Assembly: GCA_963580275.1 (NCBI GenBank)
Contig: OY756940.1
Span: 11,059,001 to 11,123,000 of the forward strand
Direction: 5' to 3'
DNA from: Crataegus laevigata
Lineage: Eukaryota; Streptophyta; Magnoliopsida; Rosales; Rosaceae
DNA: 64,000 nucleotides
Shown: in pieces, positions 23,120 to 35,290 of the stretch
How positions within the stretch are numbered: position 1 is the first letter of the stretch
How the letters are laid out: every line of letters begins with the position of its first letter
Program-made: the position numbers and the translations under genes
Notes under the pieces: generated by a model
Seen by the model: the letters and a program-made list of their open reading frames with translations, nothing else
Database searches by the model: none
Told to the model about the DNA's origin: nothing

Positions 23120-24975
23120 ATGATTGTGAGCCAGGAAATGGTGGCTGAGGCGGAGGTTATCTGCCAGAAGACGGTGCTGGACGTGAAGTACCGCGTCTGC
23201 GTGGCCAAGGACCACAAACTTCAGATCGACGTGGCGTCCTCCTCTCCTACCTCTCCGAGCTTCGGCGAGGTTGTCGTCGCCGAGACGATATCCCCTGAGA
23301 TTTCTCGCTTCGAATCGGTGTGTTCTGCAGCTCCATTCCACTTCGTATGAAGAATTTGTGAATTATTTTCTGCTTTAAGGGTTTTTGTAATTGGGTTTTC
23401 TGTGAGGGATTTGTTCGATTGTTTTGTTTAATTCTTGGATTCTTCTGCTCTAGGTTAGTTGTGTTTTGGGAATTCTGTGAACATAATTGACATGGGTTCT
23501 TGAATTTTCGTGGGTTCAGTTAGGGTCTACTGAATTAACTGCTTCCGAGTGTTTTTCTTTTCCTTTATTTTTTATTTTTAGATTTGATGGTGATTTTCAT
23601 TAGCCTGGAATACCTTTTCCTCATGAACTCGGGCGAATTTTTTTACCGAATAAGTTCCAATTAGCTCTACGGTAAATTCCAAGTGAACCTTTTGATTTGG
23701 TAGATTTTTTAATGGAATTGATCAGAATTGTGTACCTGTTAGATTTATGCTGTTTGCAGAATTTCGAGTCTGTATGAGCCCGATTAGATCAGGTGCGAAT
23801 TTATATACTAGGATTTGGAAACTGATTGTCTTATATGGTTTTCTCTATGATTTCTTCCTTAATACTTTTTATTCTTGTTGGATTTCCATTTTATTTGTGT
23901 GCATACCAAAATCTATATCCAGGATTATGTTCTTTTGAGATGCATGGAACAAGTTTACTCACCTACTTGGTTTCTGTTTTACCAGGTTCTGAGTTGCACA
24001 GAGACGATTAATAATGCTGGAATGGAGTCTTCTGCAGTCCAGTTTGTCCCGAACATTCATTCAGGAAGCCATAGTGATATTGGACCAAGGGATTCCATGG
24101 ATGACGAACACATTCGGATTGATGATCTATCTGCCCATGTGGGGGCTCTCTTCAAGTGTCCCTTTCCAAGTGCATTTTATGCGGTGTTTGATGGTCACGG
24201 AGGGCCTGAGGCAGCTGCTTATATCAAGAGGAGTGCCATGAGACTATTCTTCGAAGATGCTGATTTACCGCAGAGATCGGATATGGATGCTGATTTCTTC
24301 AGAGAGTTGGAGAATTCCCACAGGAAGGCATTTCTACTGGCAGATCGTGCCTTGGCTGAAGAACACAGTGTGAGAAGTTTGTGTGGAACAACAGCATTGA
24401 CTGCTCTTATACTTGGAAGGCATTTGCTGGTTGCAAATGCAGGTGACTGTCGAGCAGTTCTTTGCAAGAAAGGAATAGCAGTTGACATGTCTCAAGATCA
24501 CAGACCTAGTTACATGCCGGAACGCATGCGAGTTGAGCAGTTGGGTGGTTCAATTGTTGGTGGGTATCTTAATGGTCTCTCAGTCACCCGAGCCCTTGGA
24601 GATTGGGGCTTAAAGTTACCATTTGGTTCGTCGTCTCCTCTAATTGCCGAGCCAGATGTTCAGCAGGTTATGTTAACAGAAGATGATGAATTTTTGATCA
24701 TTGGTTGTGACGGGATCTGGGATGTCATGTCAAGCCAATATGCTGTGAGTCTGGTTCGGCGTGGGCTGAGGAGGCACGATGACCCCCAACAGTGTGCCGA
24801 AGAACTCGTCAAGGAAGCACTGCGCTTGAACACCCTAGACAACCTCACAGTTATTGTGGTGCGCCTCTCTTCACCGGAACGTGTTGAGTTCCCTCGCCAG
24901 CGCCCAAGGTTGAGGATCTGCAGTCTCTCGGAGGAAGCACGCAGCCGGCTGAGAAGCTTGTTAGAAGGCAATTGA
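23120..24975 (+). CDS. Protein phosphatase 2C (PP2C)
   Basis: Two exons (23120-23317 and 23986-24975) join at GAATCG|GTTCTG to give 395 aa. The second in-frame ATG at 23138 (MVAEAEV..) is an alternative start that also fits relatives. The catalytic domain is complete: metal-binding FDGHGG (Asp135), SLCGTTALTALILG, NAGDCRAVL, SVTRALGDWGLK, IIGCDGIWDVMS and the terminal NLTVIVV strand. PP2Cs are Mn/Mg-dependent Ser/Thr phosphatases. The N-terminal 90 residues are family-specific and carry no signal I recognise. It resembles the Arabidopsis PP2C13/27/43/49 type rather than the ABI1 clade. The tandem arrangement with dihydrolipoamide dehydrogenase downstream also occurs in Arabidopsis as I recall it, which supports orthology with PP2C43/PP2C13. 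Confidence 0.93.
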
Positions 24976-26089
24976 ATGTAGATAGCAGTCGATTCCTATT
25001 CACTGAGGTACTAATGGGAGATGCATTTTTATCTGTTTGTGGCTTGCTTCAGATTAGGTTTAGAACAAAGCAGCCGGCAGTTTTGCTGGGACAGATTTAC
25101 GACTTGATTGTGTTGTTGAGATTGTGGAATGTAGCGGTCAATCGGTATTTACATCTGAGCTTAGTGTTGTTTTAAATGGATTGGCTTAAACTGATTCATT
25201 TATTTACATTAATCTTAATTATCTGATTATTTTAAATAATAATTGTTGTTTCCAGTGAACTTTCTCTTAATCCAAACTAGCTATGTAATTTTTCACCTAA
25301 TTAGTATCTCTTATCGCGGGACACAGATTAGAGTGACATAACCAATTGAATGCATGGTCTTTTACTAATATCTTTCGTCACGGGACACAAATGCGAATAA
25401 GGGGGTTGTATGTACCGAATTTCTTTCCAGGTGATGAATTTGGCTTGGATGTTGTTTCAATCGGCAGAAGACAAATAACCTCATCATGTTTTGGGGGCAA
25501 TTGCTCCTCCACCAAACATCCAAATTGGTGATGTGCTAAGAGTGTGTGAGGCTCTACCATTTTCTCCACGCTTTTTTTCTTTTTCTTTTTCTTTTCCTTC
25601 TATTTTTTGTTACATAAAAAGAAAAAATACGAACGAAAAAATAATAAATAAATAAATCGTTGAAATTAATTTTCTCAGATTATGCTAGTAAATTATTGAT
25701 CTAGTTGCCACCGCTTGTTCATCCTATTTATTTAATAAATTCCCAAAAAAAAAAAAAAAAGAGGGAAGAAAAAATTGGTAGTCAAATAAGGTAAGCGTAG
25801 AAGAAGCGCTTGTATCAAACGGCCACGATTCCATCTCATTTCTAAATCACAACTATATTACAACGTGGCAGCCGCCTTGTGGAAGTCCAGGGACTATATC
25901 CTGGACCTTAGCACGCTGTACCCATAAAAAAGAATATAATTAATTAATAATAGCAGAAAATAAATGTGAAAAAGCGGCTCATTAGCCAGCGGTCCTATTT
26001 GAAGGCCATTTACCAAGCGCAGCAGAAGCGCAAGGCGAAAGAGAAACGAACTAGTGAGAGGTTTAACAAATCCAAGTTTCAAAAGGTCA
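24976..26089. other. Intergenic region between PP2C and LPD
   Basis: PP2C 3' UTR comes first, then AT-rich DNA with A and T runs near 25570-25680 and 25744-25760. The last 250 bp before 26090 should hold the LPD promoter and 5' UTR. No gene is recognised. Confidence 0.5.
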
Positions 26090-28132
26090 ATGGCGATGGC
26101 GAGCTTGGCGCGGCGGAAGGCCTACCTTCTCTCTAGAAACTTGTCCAACACGTCATCGGAGGCCGTCAGGTACTCCTTCTCCCTCACCTCCTTCTCCAGG
26201 GGCTTCGCCTCCGCCGGATCTGACGACAACGACGTCGTCGTCGTCGGCGGCGGTCCCGGCGGTTACGTTGCGGCAATCAAGGCCGCGCAGCTCGGCCTTA
26301 AGACCACCTGCATCGAGAAGCGCGGTGCTCTCGGCGGCACCTGCCTCAACGTCGGGTGCATACCCTCCAAGGTCTCTTTTTTCACTCTTGCTTGCTCCTA
26401 CAGTTCCGTACTTTCCTGCTAGCGTTCTTAGCTTTCTGGATTTTTATTTCTTTTTAATTTTTTGTGACACTTTTTGTTTTTACTGCTTGTCAGATCTAAT
26501 TGTTGATCATTGGAATTATTTAATTGAATCTCAGTTGATTGATTTCGCTTTCATGTTTGATAATGTTTATTTCGATTGAATTTTAATTAATTTTGAAAAT
26601 TTAATGAATTTATTCAGTCGAATTGTGGAAATTTATATCATATTGCTATTGGGCTCCCTCAGAAGTTTATAAAAGAAAAAATTAATCTATTCTTGAGTAG
26701 CATGGCATTAATCATCCACTAAATAAGCAATGAGCATTTCCAAGTCAAAGTTTTCTAATGTTGTGTGAATTACGTATTCTCGTTTCGGGTTGTTTTCAGT
26801 GTAATTTAGGGGTGTTTCTTCTCGTTGAATTTAGATTGGTATGTGGAATTTATCTCTAATATCGTCTGCTTTTGTGTCCAGGCGCTTCTTCATTCCTCTC
26901 ACATGTACCATGAAGCTAAGCATGCATTTTCGCACCACGGAGTGAAGTTCTCCAATGTCGAAATAGATTTACCTGCCATGATGTCCCAGAAAGACAAAGC
27001 TGTTTCTAATCTTACACGAGGAATTGAAGGGCTGTTCAAGAAGAACAAGGTCACTTATGTTAAAGGTTATGGAAAGTTCATCTCCCCGTCTGAAATTTCA
27101 GTTGACACCATTGATGGCGAGAATACAGTTGTGAAGGGAAAGAATATCATAATTGCCACTGGTTCTGATGTCAAGTCTTTACCCGGAATTACCATTGATG
27201 AGAAGAAGATAGTGTCATCCACAGGAGCTCTGGCTTTGCAGGAAATCCCAAAGAAACTTGTGGTGGTTGGAGCAGGATATATCGGCCTAGAGATGGGCTC
27301 CGTGTGGGGCAGACTTGGTTCTGAGGTAACTGTTGTTGAGTTTGGTCCTGATATCGTCCCATCAATGGACTCGGAAATCCGCAAGCAATTTCAGCGTTCC
27401 CTTGAGAAGCAAGGGATGAAGTTCATGCTCAAAACAAAGGTGGTCGGAGTTGATACCTCTGGAGATGGTGTGAAGTTGACCCTTGAACCAGCATCCGGTG
27501 GCGACCAGACTTCCTTTGAAGCTGATGTCGTTCTTGTATCTGCTGGTAGGGTTCCATTCACATCCGGGCTTGATTTGGACAAGATAGGAGTTGAAATGGA
27601 CAAGGGAGGGAGAATTTTAGTGAATGAGAGGTTTTCTACAAATGTCTCGGGTGTTTATGCAATCGGAGATGTTATTCCTGGACCTATGTTGGCCCATAAG
27701 GCAGAAGAGGATGGGGTTGCATGTGTGGAGTTCCTAGCCGGTAAGGTTGGCCACGTGGACTATGACAAGGTCCCTGGGGTCGTCTACACGCACCCTGAGG
27801 TCGCGTCTGTTGGAAAGACTGAGGAACAAGTGAAGGCCTCTGGCGTTGCATACCGAGTTGGCAAGTTCCCTTTCATGGCAAACAGCAGAGCCAAGGCAAT
27901 AGACAATGCTGAAGGACTGGTCAAGATATTGGCCGAGAAGGAAACAGATAAGATATTGGGAGTTCATATCATGGCATCCAATGCCGGAGAGCTCATTCAC
28001 GAGGCAGCCATAGCCTTGCAGTACGATGCATCGAGCGAGGACATTGCACGAGTTTGCCATGCCCATCCGACCATGAGCGAGGCGTTGAAGGAAGCTGCCA
28101 TGGCTACTTATGACAAGCCCATTCACATCTAG
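26090..28132 (+). CDS. LPD1: Mitochondrial dihydrolipoamide dehydrogenase (E3)
   Basis: Two exons (26090-26371 and 26882-28132) give 510 aa. It reoxidises dihydrolipoyl groups with NAD+ as E3 of the pyruvate, 2-oxoglutarate and branched-chain 2-oxoacid dehydrogenases and as L-protein of glycine decarboxylase. The N-terminus (MAMASLARRKAYLLSRN..) is a basic, Ser-rich mitochondrial presequence ending near the ARGFAS-like segment (FSRGFASAG). The FAD motif is VVGGGPGGYVAA. The redox-active disulfide is Cys85/Cys90 in GGTCLNVGC. The NAD motif is GAGYIGLEMG. The second FAD contact is GVYAIGDV, and the catalytic His is in HAHPTMSEA near the C-terminus. Length and start match Arabidopsis mtLPD1/2 almost residue for residue. 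An in-frame upstream ATG at 26054 would only extend the presequence. The start codon at 26090 is preferred by homology. Confidence 0.97.
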
Positions 28133-28937
28133 AAAAAATCATTACTTCCATTCATCTTTGTTTTCTATTTTTGTTTTTAAGAATTTTGGAATGACTTGGT
28201 AAGAACTTTCCATTTAGTTGTTTTAGCCTTCATTCAAGGTCAGCAGATAAAAGCGCTTGAGTACTTTTTTACCCTTCCCTTTGGCTGTGTCAAGGGAGTA
28301 TGTCTGTATGCTTTCTCAACTCACTCTGAATAACAACATAAGGAAAGGAAGGGTATGTTGAGCAAATGGACTGTTAGGTTACGTAGGGCGACGGATCTGT
28401 TCTTATCGTGTCTTAATGATCGACAACTGATTAGGATAGGTCGGGGCTTGAGAGGGAGTTTTGCTATGTTAGGCAACTTGGCTGCTCCATGTTTGTTGCA
28501 ATCGTCAACTGATTTATGTGTTGTCTTGATTTTTGGTTCAACGCAGTACTCAGTGAAACTAGCAACGCGATAAAAAATGGTCGAGTTTGACGACCAACCA
28601 TTATTTGACAAAGGGAAAGAATTGAACTGGGACTCGATATTCCCATCATGTCATACTGCAACTTCCTCGTCTAAGAATCGAGACTTACAAATAGGGTTTG
28701 AAAACGGCCCAAACCCAATAAAATCGACCCGTTTACAGGGCTACCTACACTCCCATCCGTAAAATCGGAATAAGATTAAAATATCTTCACTAGTTTACAA
28801 TTAATGGCCATACTCTCCTCGAAATCCAGGATCTGTTGAAAAAAACCTCATGCAAACGCACAATACCCCTTTAAATTGTAGCTTCTGCCCATCGTCCTCT
28901 CTACAATTCCCAGTTTGGCAAACCGATCATTGCGCAG
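28133..28937. other. 3' regions of convergent LPD and SWC5 genes
   Basis: About 0.8 kb separates two convergent stop codons. It contains the 3' UTRs of both genes. No coding sequence or repeat is recognised. Confidence 0.6.
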
Positions 28938-31311
28938 TTACGGCTCCTCCCGCATATCTGGTTTCCTTTTGGCCTGCACGGCCAGGCGCGCATCCCTCTC
29001 CCGTTCAAACTCTCGGAAATCTGCTCGCTGCAAGAAGTTTACCTTATCCAAATATTGGTTTGAACTCTTCTTGTAAGATTCCAACTCCTCCTCCAACCCC
29101 TTCTCTTCCTTGAACTCCCCCCAATCCTTTTTCGTTTTGTCAAGCACACTGAGCTTTTGTTTCTTCCTAATCTGTTCGAGCATAGCATCGACACCTGAAG
29201 ATGCAGGAGCTTTTGCCTTTTCGGATGCTTCCTTTGAATCAGCATCAACAAGCTTCTTATATTCAATTTCTTTACCAGCAAAATCCCGAACCTCCATGAT
29301 CTATAAAAAGAAAGAGACCAATAAACTTTCAAAAGGTCTGCACACACAATCAGGATTTTTCAAACTTCAAACTTTTCTGTAGGATGATAATTGATCATGA
29401 CTCTAATAGTTACGAGTTTTGGTCTAAGAACCAGCTCCAAGAGATTTAAGTTAAAACGGAAAACTGCTGGGCAATCAGAGACTACTCAGGTGGTAAAAGG
29501 GGTGTGTAACTACATGCGTACATGGATGTGTGTGTGTAATCTTATTATTTCCAAAATTGTCTGGAAAGAAAACTAAGAACTAGGTATACATCTCTTGAAA
29601 AATGATTCTCAAGGACTAAACAACTAGTGACTTCCACATAGGGGAAACCAAAGTTTAGCAAGACAGACGCCCCAACAGAATAGAAACAAACAGGTGATAC
29701 AACAATATGCTTACCTCAACTTTCCCTCTGCCAGATGTTGCAACTGCAGCATCCTTAACTTCTACAAGAGCAGCAGCAGCAAGCCTCCTGGCCTCGTCAC
29801 GAGATTTATCCTGCACGCCATTATCACTGGAGCTGTTCTTCATGACAGTTGATCCCTTCTGTGCTGCATCTTCTTTAGGGGACTCTGCCTTCTTTTGTGC
29901 CAGACCCAGATATCCCATCCAATTCTGAGAAATAATCGATGTAAAAGATTAAATTCTGGCCAACTACAATTTTATAATTCCAACACAGATAGGAAGAATG
30001 AGGATATTCTCACATTAGATGACTTCTTGGGAGTTTTATTCACAGATGAGGAAGACTTCTTTAATAAATCCTTGAACTGCTTATTTGATACTCCTTTATT
30101 CATTTGCTCCCACATGGCATCTACCCGAGCTTTTACCTCTATCAAGATAGGAAATAACATTAGCCTTCTGGTCAATGAATTTATGGTACTTAACATCAGA
30201 ATAGAAAATGGATAAACAAGCGTCTGTGAGTACAAAGAATTACTGACCCGTTTGTTCAGGTTTTGTCTCTAAGCTTGGAAGAGAAGCAGTTCCATTGGTA
30301 GACTCGACCGGTAAACCATCCTTTTCACCTGCAGTACCTGAACCGGAAAACCAAACTGCTGAATCATAAGTATGAAGAAACGAAATACAAACTGCACTGA
30401 AACTGCCTGTGAAAAAAGTCGTCGTTCGACTAGTCCTGGCAGTGCCCGCATCAAATAGCACAAAAACCAAATATCAGAAATAAACCAACAATCCAACATC
30501 AATGATTCAACTAGAAGCATTGGCACGAGTCTTTCTATGGAGCAAAGTCATCAAACAAACATTTCTAATGCCCCCTGAATTTTTCTTACACTAGAAACCT
30601 ATAAGACTTCAAAAGATATGAAATATCAGTCGTAAATATTGTAGCTGCCGGTATTGATCTCCAACTCATCTTAGACACCAAGCACCCAATTGGGAATTCA
30701 ACTAACAACGAGTAAATAACAATGTGACGGTGAGCTTCAATGTTTCGGCGTGCACCTCCACCTATATTACAAATTCTGAACTAAACTAACAACACCTAAT
30801 TTTAGAGTTGACAGAAGCTTAGCCAAACTTCGGTTTTGAAAGTTGGATCACAAGCAAAAGCAGTACAACAAATTATTAAAACCCATTAACAGTAGATAAC
30901 CCAGCTGAAAATCAGAGATTATTCCAGGAAACTTACGATCCTTGAAATGGGTTTTCAGATTTTCACAAGAAAATAAAAAAGCAAGAAACTTTAAATCCAT
31001 GAATGCTACACCAAACAAAATACTCCCAAATCTCCACAATCACCTAGCGCATATAAACTCATGATCCCTAAAGAAAAAAACAAGAGTGAAACTTTTCCAG
31101 GCTCAGCCTGTTTCGACCGCTCGGAAAACCCATTGATTTTCTTTCATCATCAATGGGTTTTTTATCGAGGGAACAAACAGACCTGACCCAGCGTAAACAT
31201 AAGAAAGACGGAATTATGAATAAGAAAATAAAACCCAGAAATATTAAAAGAAAATAATGGGTAACCTGAACTGGAGGCGCCGAGAGCGGTGGTTGTGGTG
31301 GTGGTTGCCAT
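28938..31311 (-). CDS. SWC5: SWC5/BCNT (CFDP1) subunit of the SWR1 chromatin remodeller
   Basis: Five exons on the minus strand (31311-31266, 30328-30248, 30138-30014, 29924-29715, 29300-28938) give 274 aa with every phase closing. The C-terminal 80-100 residues form the BCNT-C domain: an RKKQKLSVLDKTKKDWGEFK stretch, then KVNFLQRADFREFERERDAR. In yeast, animals and Arabidopsis this protein is Swc5/CFDP1, a nuclear subunit needed for H2A.Z exchange by SWR1. The N-terminus is low complexity (MATTTTTTALGASSS) and acidic Glu/Asp patches are sparse compared with yeast Swc5. A Lys/Ser-rich central part (KKSSSSVNKTPKKSS) could be nuclear targeting. A CT microsatellite sits in the 5' UTR (sense strand). 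The gene converges on LPD. Confidence 0.9.
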
Positions 31312-31333
31312 CCAAGAGAAAACCCAAAAGTGC

Positions 31334-31336
<3 letters not shown>

Positions 31337-31371
<35 letters not shown>
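31337..31371. repeat. (GA)n tract in the SWC5 5' UTR
   Basis: A GA microsatellite on the plus strand, so CT on the SWC5 sense strand, about 25 bp upstream of its start codon. Confidence 0.9.
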
Positions 31372-31374
<3 letters not shown>

Positions 31375-32373
31375 TTGGTACTTGGTGGTAACTGGTACCA
31401 AAAGAATAATCTGTTCATTGGGTTCTTCGAGCTTATATTCTGACTTGTTGGAGGCCCATCAGGCCCATAAGGCTAAATAACTAATTATCCCCCCAATTTA
31501 AATGTAATTAATTTATTGAAGAACTAGCAAATGCCCACACACACTGTGCGTGAACAACTTCATTTCATTTTGTTTTTATTATGAAGTGGGATTAGTTTTC
31601 AAAATTAAAAAAAAATTAGTTATGAAAATTGGGATAATGATAAGTGGTTTCTTCTAACGTGGGAATATTTTTTATTTTTAAATAGGGCATGCCATAATAA
31701 TTTGGTTGTGAGGTTGCTGTAAAAAATAGCAAAATTTATGTTTATGTAATTACTAAATTGTCCATATTTTTTACTTGACTTCATTTTTGGCGAGGAGGTT
31801 AAAATAGTAATTTCTTGGAGTTTTGGTTGACAACCAGGATTTTATTAATAGGTAGTGTAGATTACAAATACAATGGAGATCAAATTTTCTTTACAAACAT
31901 TTATTATTTGTAATATTTATTGGGAACCACTATATAAAAAAAAATAACGATGTTTAATAATCACCACAGATAACTCAGTATGTTGGAATGAATTTCAGAC
32001 CTGTATTTTATATGGTAGGTTCTATGTTCGATTGATGGCTCTGGTGAATCACACGAAGTCACCAGTTAGTCCCCTTATTGTAAAACAAAAAGGAAAAACA
32101 ATGTTTAATTACATTAAAATGTGGCCAATATAAACTCCAAAAAAATGTAGCCTATATTTGGGTTGACCAATAGACCTTGCGAGCAGAAATGTTGCCGCAT
32201 CAAGTTTTCCTGACAACCAAAAAAGCATACCCAATGGTGTTTACCCCATCAATCTTGCTAGGTGCTTATCTAGGAAGAACTTTTAGCAAAGTGCTTTCAA
32301 GCATAATTGGCCAAACTTAGTAACAGGTAATTTAATTGGGTATAACAAAAAATGAAAGAGGTTATGGATGAGA

Positions 32374-32391
32374 GGGGGGGGGGGGGGGGGG
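32374..32391 (+). repeat. Poly(G) tract (18 G)
   Basis: A homopolymer run abutting the HS1-like pseudo-exon at 32391-32484. It is C18 in the orientation of the pseudo-exon. Confidence 0.8.
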
Positions 32392-32484
32392 TACCGGTGG
32401 AAGGACTTCAAGGGATTGGCGTAGGATCGGATGAACTTTGCTATCAAAACGTTCTTTAACTCTCCCTCCCTTTGCTTCCTCCAT
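32391..32484 (-). pseudogene. Degenerate copy of HS1 exon 1 (copy a)
   Basis: Read on the minus strand it starts ATGGAGGAAGCAAAGGGA, identical to the start of HS1 exon 1 at 34826. It then shows an internal loss of about 45 bp and keeps only scraps of the KFKDG.. and GYAN..P.KSF text. No second exon was found nearby. It lies about 1 kb beyond the 3' end of the functional gene in the same orientation. Confidence 0.75.
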
Positions 32485-33459
32485 CTCACAAACTTCCGAT
32501 ATGTCGAGTTCGATTATTTTTAGTGAAAGAATTCTATATATGTCTTGTTTTCATTTGATTTTCAATTCGATTTGTGCACCGTAAAATCTAAGGACTCCTT
32601 TATGTATTACAATTTAGTGAAGATATGAGTTCTTAACGATATAACTCCAAAATAAAAGAATAATTTCCGGATTCGTGACAAAAGATTTTGATCAAGTGAA
32701 ACATAAGACAATCAGAATTCAGATCCTATCTCACTAAGGGATAGAGTGTACTGGTCGGGGGCCAGCTCTATCCGAGCCTCAAAGGTTACTTGCGAACTCA
32801 CTAGATTCAAGGTATGCTGATATAAGAAATGAAGGTCTAACAACTTCCAAGCCCAAGTTAAACGAATTACATCGATTGGTCGTGAAGGGAACTTAATCTT
32901 TGCATCGCCACAAAATTGTAGGAATAGAAGAGATAAATATCTTTCACGAGTAATTCATCGACCTCCTACTTGGACAAAAAATTGAAGTTAGGCCTCCATT
33001 TCGTCCTACATCACATACCTTGAGTTATAGTAGTGAGCTATCAAATTCAATCCAATTCAATCCAACTGTAGGCACCAAACGTCGCCCAAATCTCCTCTCC
33101 CCGTCTCTCTGAAGCCACCCTCCGCTGGATCCTCAGAGGAACTGATGCTCTAAGCATAATGCTATGGAGCAAAACACCAGTAAGGAATACTATGGACTTG
33201 AAGCAGTCCAATGTAATTATATAAGAAACTTAACCAACTATTAAATCGATGCAATGGAATCAACACCAATACAAAGCGATGCAGTGAAAATTGGAGGCAC
33301 AATCAATGGCAGACCTAAATCAAACAGACCTGAATTATTTCATTTTACTCACGGTTTGTAAATCAGATAAAACAGACCAGAATCAACCTCTTACACAGAT
33401 GCTTAATTTCCACCAGGAGAAACAACACGACATACGACACCTGGGATGGTCCTTCCGAT

Positions 33460-34820
33460 TTATACACGAACTGTAGTTGGTTTGTAATCGATCACAATGA
33501 CTTTCTCCAAATTGGAAAGGAGCAAATTTGCAAAGTCAACATGGGCAGGGTGGGCTACGTACTCTGCGACACCCTCAGTACTCTCAAAGGTTGACTCAAA
33601 GACATGAGTGAAACCTTGATGTAGGTTCTCAAAGCTCACGTCTTTTCCCCTGATCACAAAAACATGAATCAAATACTTGCTCAATTAATTGCAGCTTGTC
33701 TAACTCAGGAGAAAACTTGGTGAATTCATTACTTGTTCGATAGCTTTAAGGGAAGGGGAACGCCATACATGAACAAAGACTAGAAAATCATGTCGACAAT
33801 CTATGAAATGCTAAATAACTGTCTCAGGTTAAAAAAAAGAAAGGCATTCTAGTGATGTCCAGCTCTTTGATCATAATACTAAATGGCCTCGTTTGGTCGA
33901 GAGGACCCTATTTACATGGTTATCCATTCAAATCCAATCCTATAAACCAGACGAGGCCTATATGCTTGGTACAAGCAACTACAGTGTGATATGCCAAATG
34001 TGGCAAAAATATCCAAACATATCCACCAACTAAAAATTGGGAATATTTTTTGCTCACCACTCTAAGTGATGGTGATTCTCACCAACCTATTTATCCCCGT
34101 AGATGAGTTTAAATTCGAGACCTGTGCAGTGAACAGACACAAATCTCAAAATTTAAACTCATTCAACAGTAATAAAATAAGGTGGTGAGCATTACCACCA
34201 ATTGAGGATGGTGAGCAAAAAAAATGCAACCATAAAAATTAGCTTTTTTCAAGAGAAAAACTGCAACTTTAACCGATAGCTGATGCTTCAACCCCTTTCA
34301 AGCATCAATTTTTTACTAAAGCTGCACTCTTTCGAAAAACTAAATTTTGCCTAAAAATCTAGGATCTTGAGGACCCATCTGATCCCACAGTCAAATCAGC
34401 ATCAACAACTCTAATTTCTTTTCACAATGAAGGGTCAGACTAATGAAAAGCTAGTCTAAATCAAAGGTCAGATAACCAAGGCCAAACTAAATAGAAAACT
34501 TCCCAGGTTAACAAATTTCAATTAAAATTGATCAGATTAAAAAATGCATCGAGATTCAAGTCTTTAAATTGGGAGCTCCATCAGTGAATTTCCGAGCAAA
34601 AAATGAATGAAGTTCCAAGCAAGAACATTAAGATTTAAAAGAGATTAGATTATAAGTAACTAGGAAATTGGTGTTATGATTATTACCAGTTGAAAGACTT
34701 CATGGGTTCGATGAGATTGACGAGGTTGGCGTAACCTTTGATGAGTTCTTCGATCTTACTTTCTGAGATTCCGTCCTTAAACTTTGCCAGCAGTACATGC
34801 TTCACCAATCCCTTTGCTTC

Positions 34821-34826
<6 letters not shown>
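33460..34826 (-). CDS. HS1: HS1-type stress-responsive A/B-barrel protein
   Basis: Two exons (34826-34687 and 33649-33460) give 109 aa, the same length as Arabidopsis HS1. The protein is a single dimeric alpha/beta barrel domain. Visible landmarks are VKHVLLAKFKDGIS at the start, EELIKGYANLVNLIEPMKSF, then GKDVSFENLHQGFTH, FESTFES and a final VIVIDYKP. Family members are small, heat-stable cytosolic proteins. HS1 is reported as antimicrobial, and relatives such as the Cannabis olivetolic acid cyclase use the same fold as polyketide cyclases, so the biochemical role here cannot be read from sequence alone. The 1037-bp intron carries a TIR MITE (34046-34222) and a very short MITE-like palindrome (33885-33958). 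A GA tract directly precedes the start codon on the sense strand. Confidence 0.92.
33885..33958. mobile_element. Very short TIR MITE-like element in the HS1 intron
   Basis: The 74-bp segment has ends GGCCTCGTTTGGT and ACCAGACGAGGCC, pairing at 12 of 13 positions. The ends match those of the larger Tourist-like element at 36266-37184. Flanking trinucleotides AAT and TAT do not form a clean duplication, so it may be a deletion derivative. Confidence 0.55.
34046..34222. mobile_element. MITE in the HS1 intron (TTTTTGCTCACCA ends)
   Basis: About 177 bp. The left end TTTTTTGCTCACCACTC pairs with the right end GGTGAGCAAAAAAA, and subterminal GGTGGT/ACCACC blocks also pair. No coding capacity. Superfamily not assigned. 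Confidence 0.65.
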
Positions 34827-34851
<25 letters not shown>

Positions 34852-34853
34852 CC
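34827..34853. repeat. (CT)n tract directly upstream of the HS1 start codon
   Basis: About 11 CT units on the plus strand, so GA on the HS1 sense strand, immediately 5' of the ATG. More CT-rich sequence continues to about 34915. Confidence 0.9.
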
Positions 34854-35017
34854 CCCACCAAACTTCGTATATGCTTCACCACTGCCTCTCTCTCTGTCCC
34901 TCTCTCTCTTTCTACCCACCAAACTTTCGTATATGCTTCACCACTCTCTTTACTACATGTATTGTAAAGGAAACGACGTGTCGTGTGATCGTGTGGACTC
35001 ACATTCTTTTACATTCA

Positions 35018-35179
35018 TTTTTTTTTGTTTTTTAGTATATTGATATTTTTACATTAAGGGAAGAGGGAGTTCGGCTAAGCCAAGCCTAATTTGGTATCAA
35101 ATTTGTTATTTACGAGATTCGAACCTAAGACCTCTCACTTCCAAGTAAAGAGGAATATCACCAGACTGTGGTACTGAGT
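35018..35179 (-). mobile_element. tRNA-derived SINE, copy A
   Basis: On the minus strand it reads a pol III B-box-like GGTTCGAATCTCGT (from 35098-35111), an A-box-like GTGGTCTGGTGATATT-type head and a T-rich plus-strand end (35018-35033) that would be its A-rich tail. It aligns along its length with copy B at 37502-37675. No clear target duplication was found. Confidence 0.7.
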
Positions 35180-35290
35180 TGCTCATATATTAGAGCAACT
35201 CCACCCCCATCAATCTCCTAGGCTATTGGGCAATCCAATCGTCCAACCCCTAAAAAAGGGTCCAGCCCTTCCCAATAACTTGAGCTCTAA

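Larger units (their letters stand above)
31312..33459. other. Region between SWC5 and HS1
   Basis: It holds the SWC5 5' flank with its GA tract, AT-rich DNA, an 18-nt poly(G) run (32374-32391) and a degenerate HS1 first-exon copy (32391-32484). Text at about 31990-32065 resembles a decayed SINE B box but is too degraded to call. Confidence 0.5.

Noticed and set aside
34683..35043. Open frames rich in Ser-Leu or Arg-Glu around the CT tract at HS1
   Set aside because: They are microsatellite translations. The real exon in this place is HS1 exon 1 ending at 34826.
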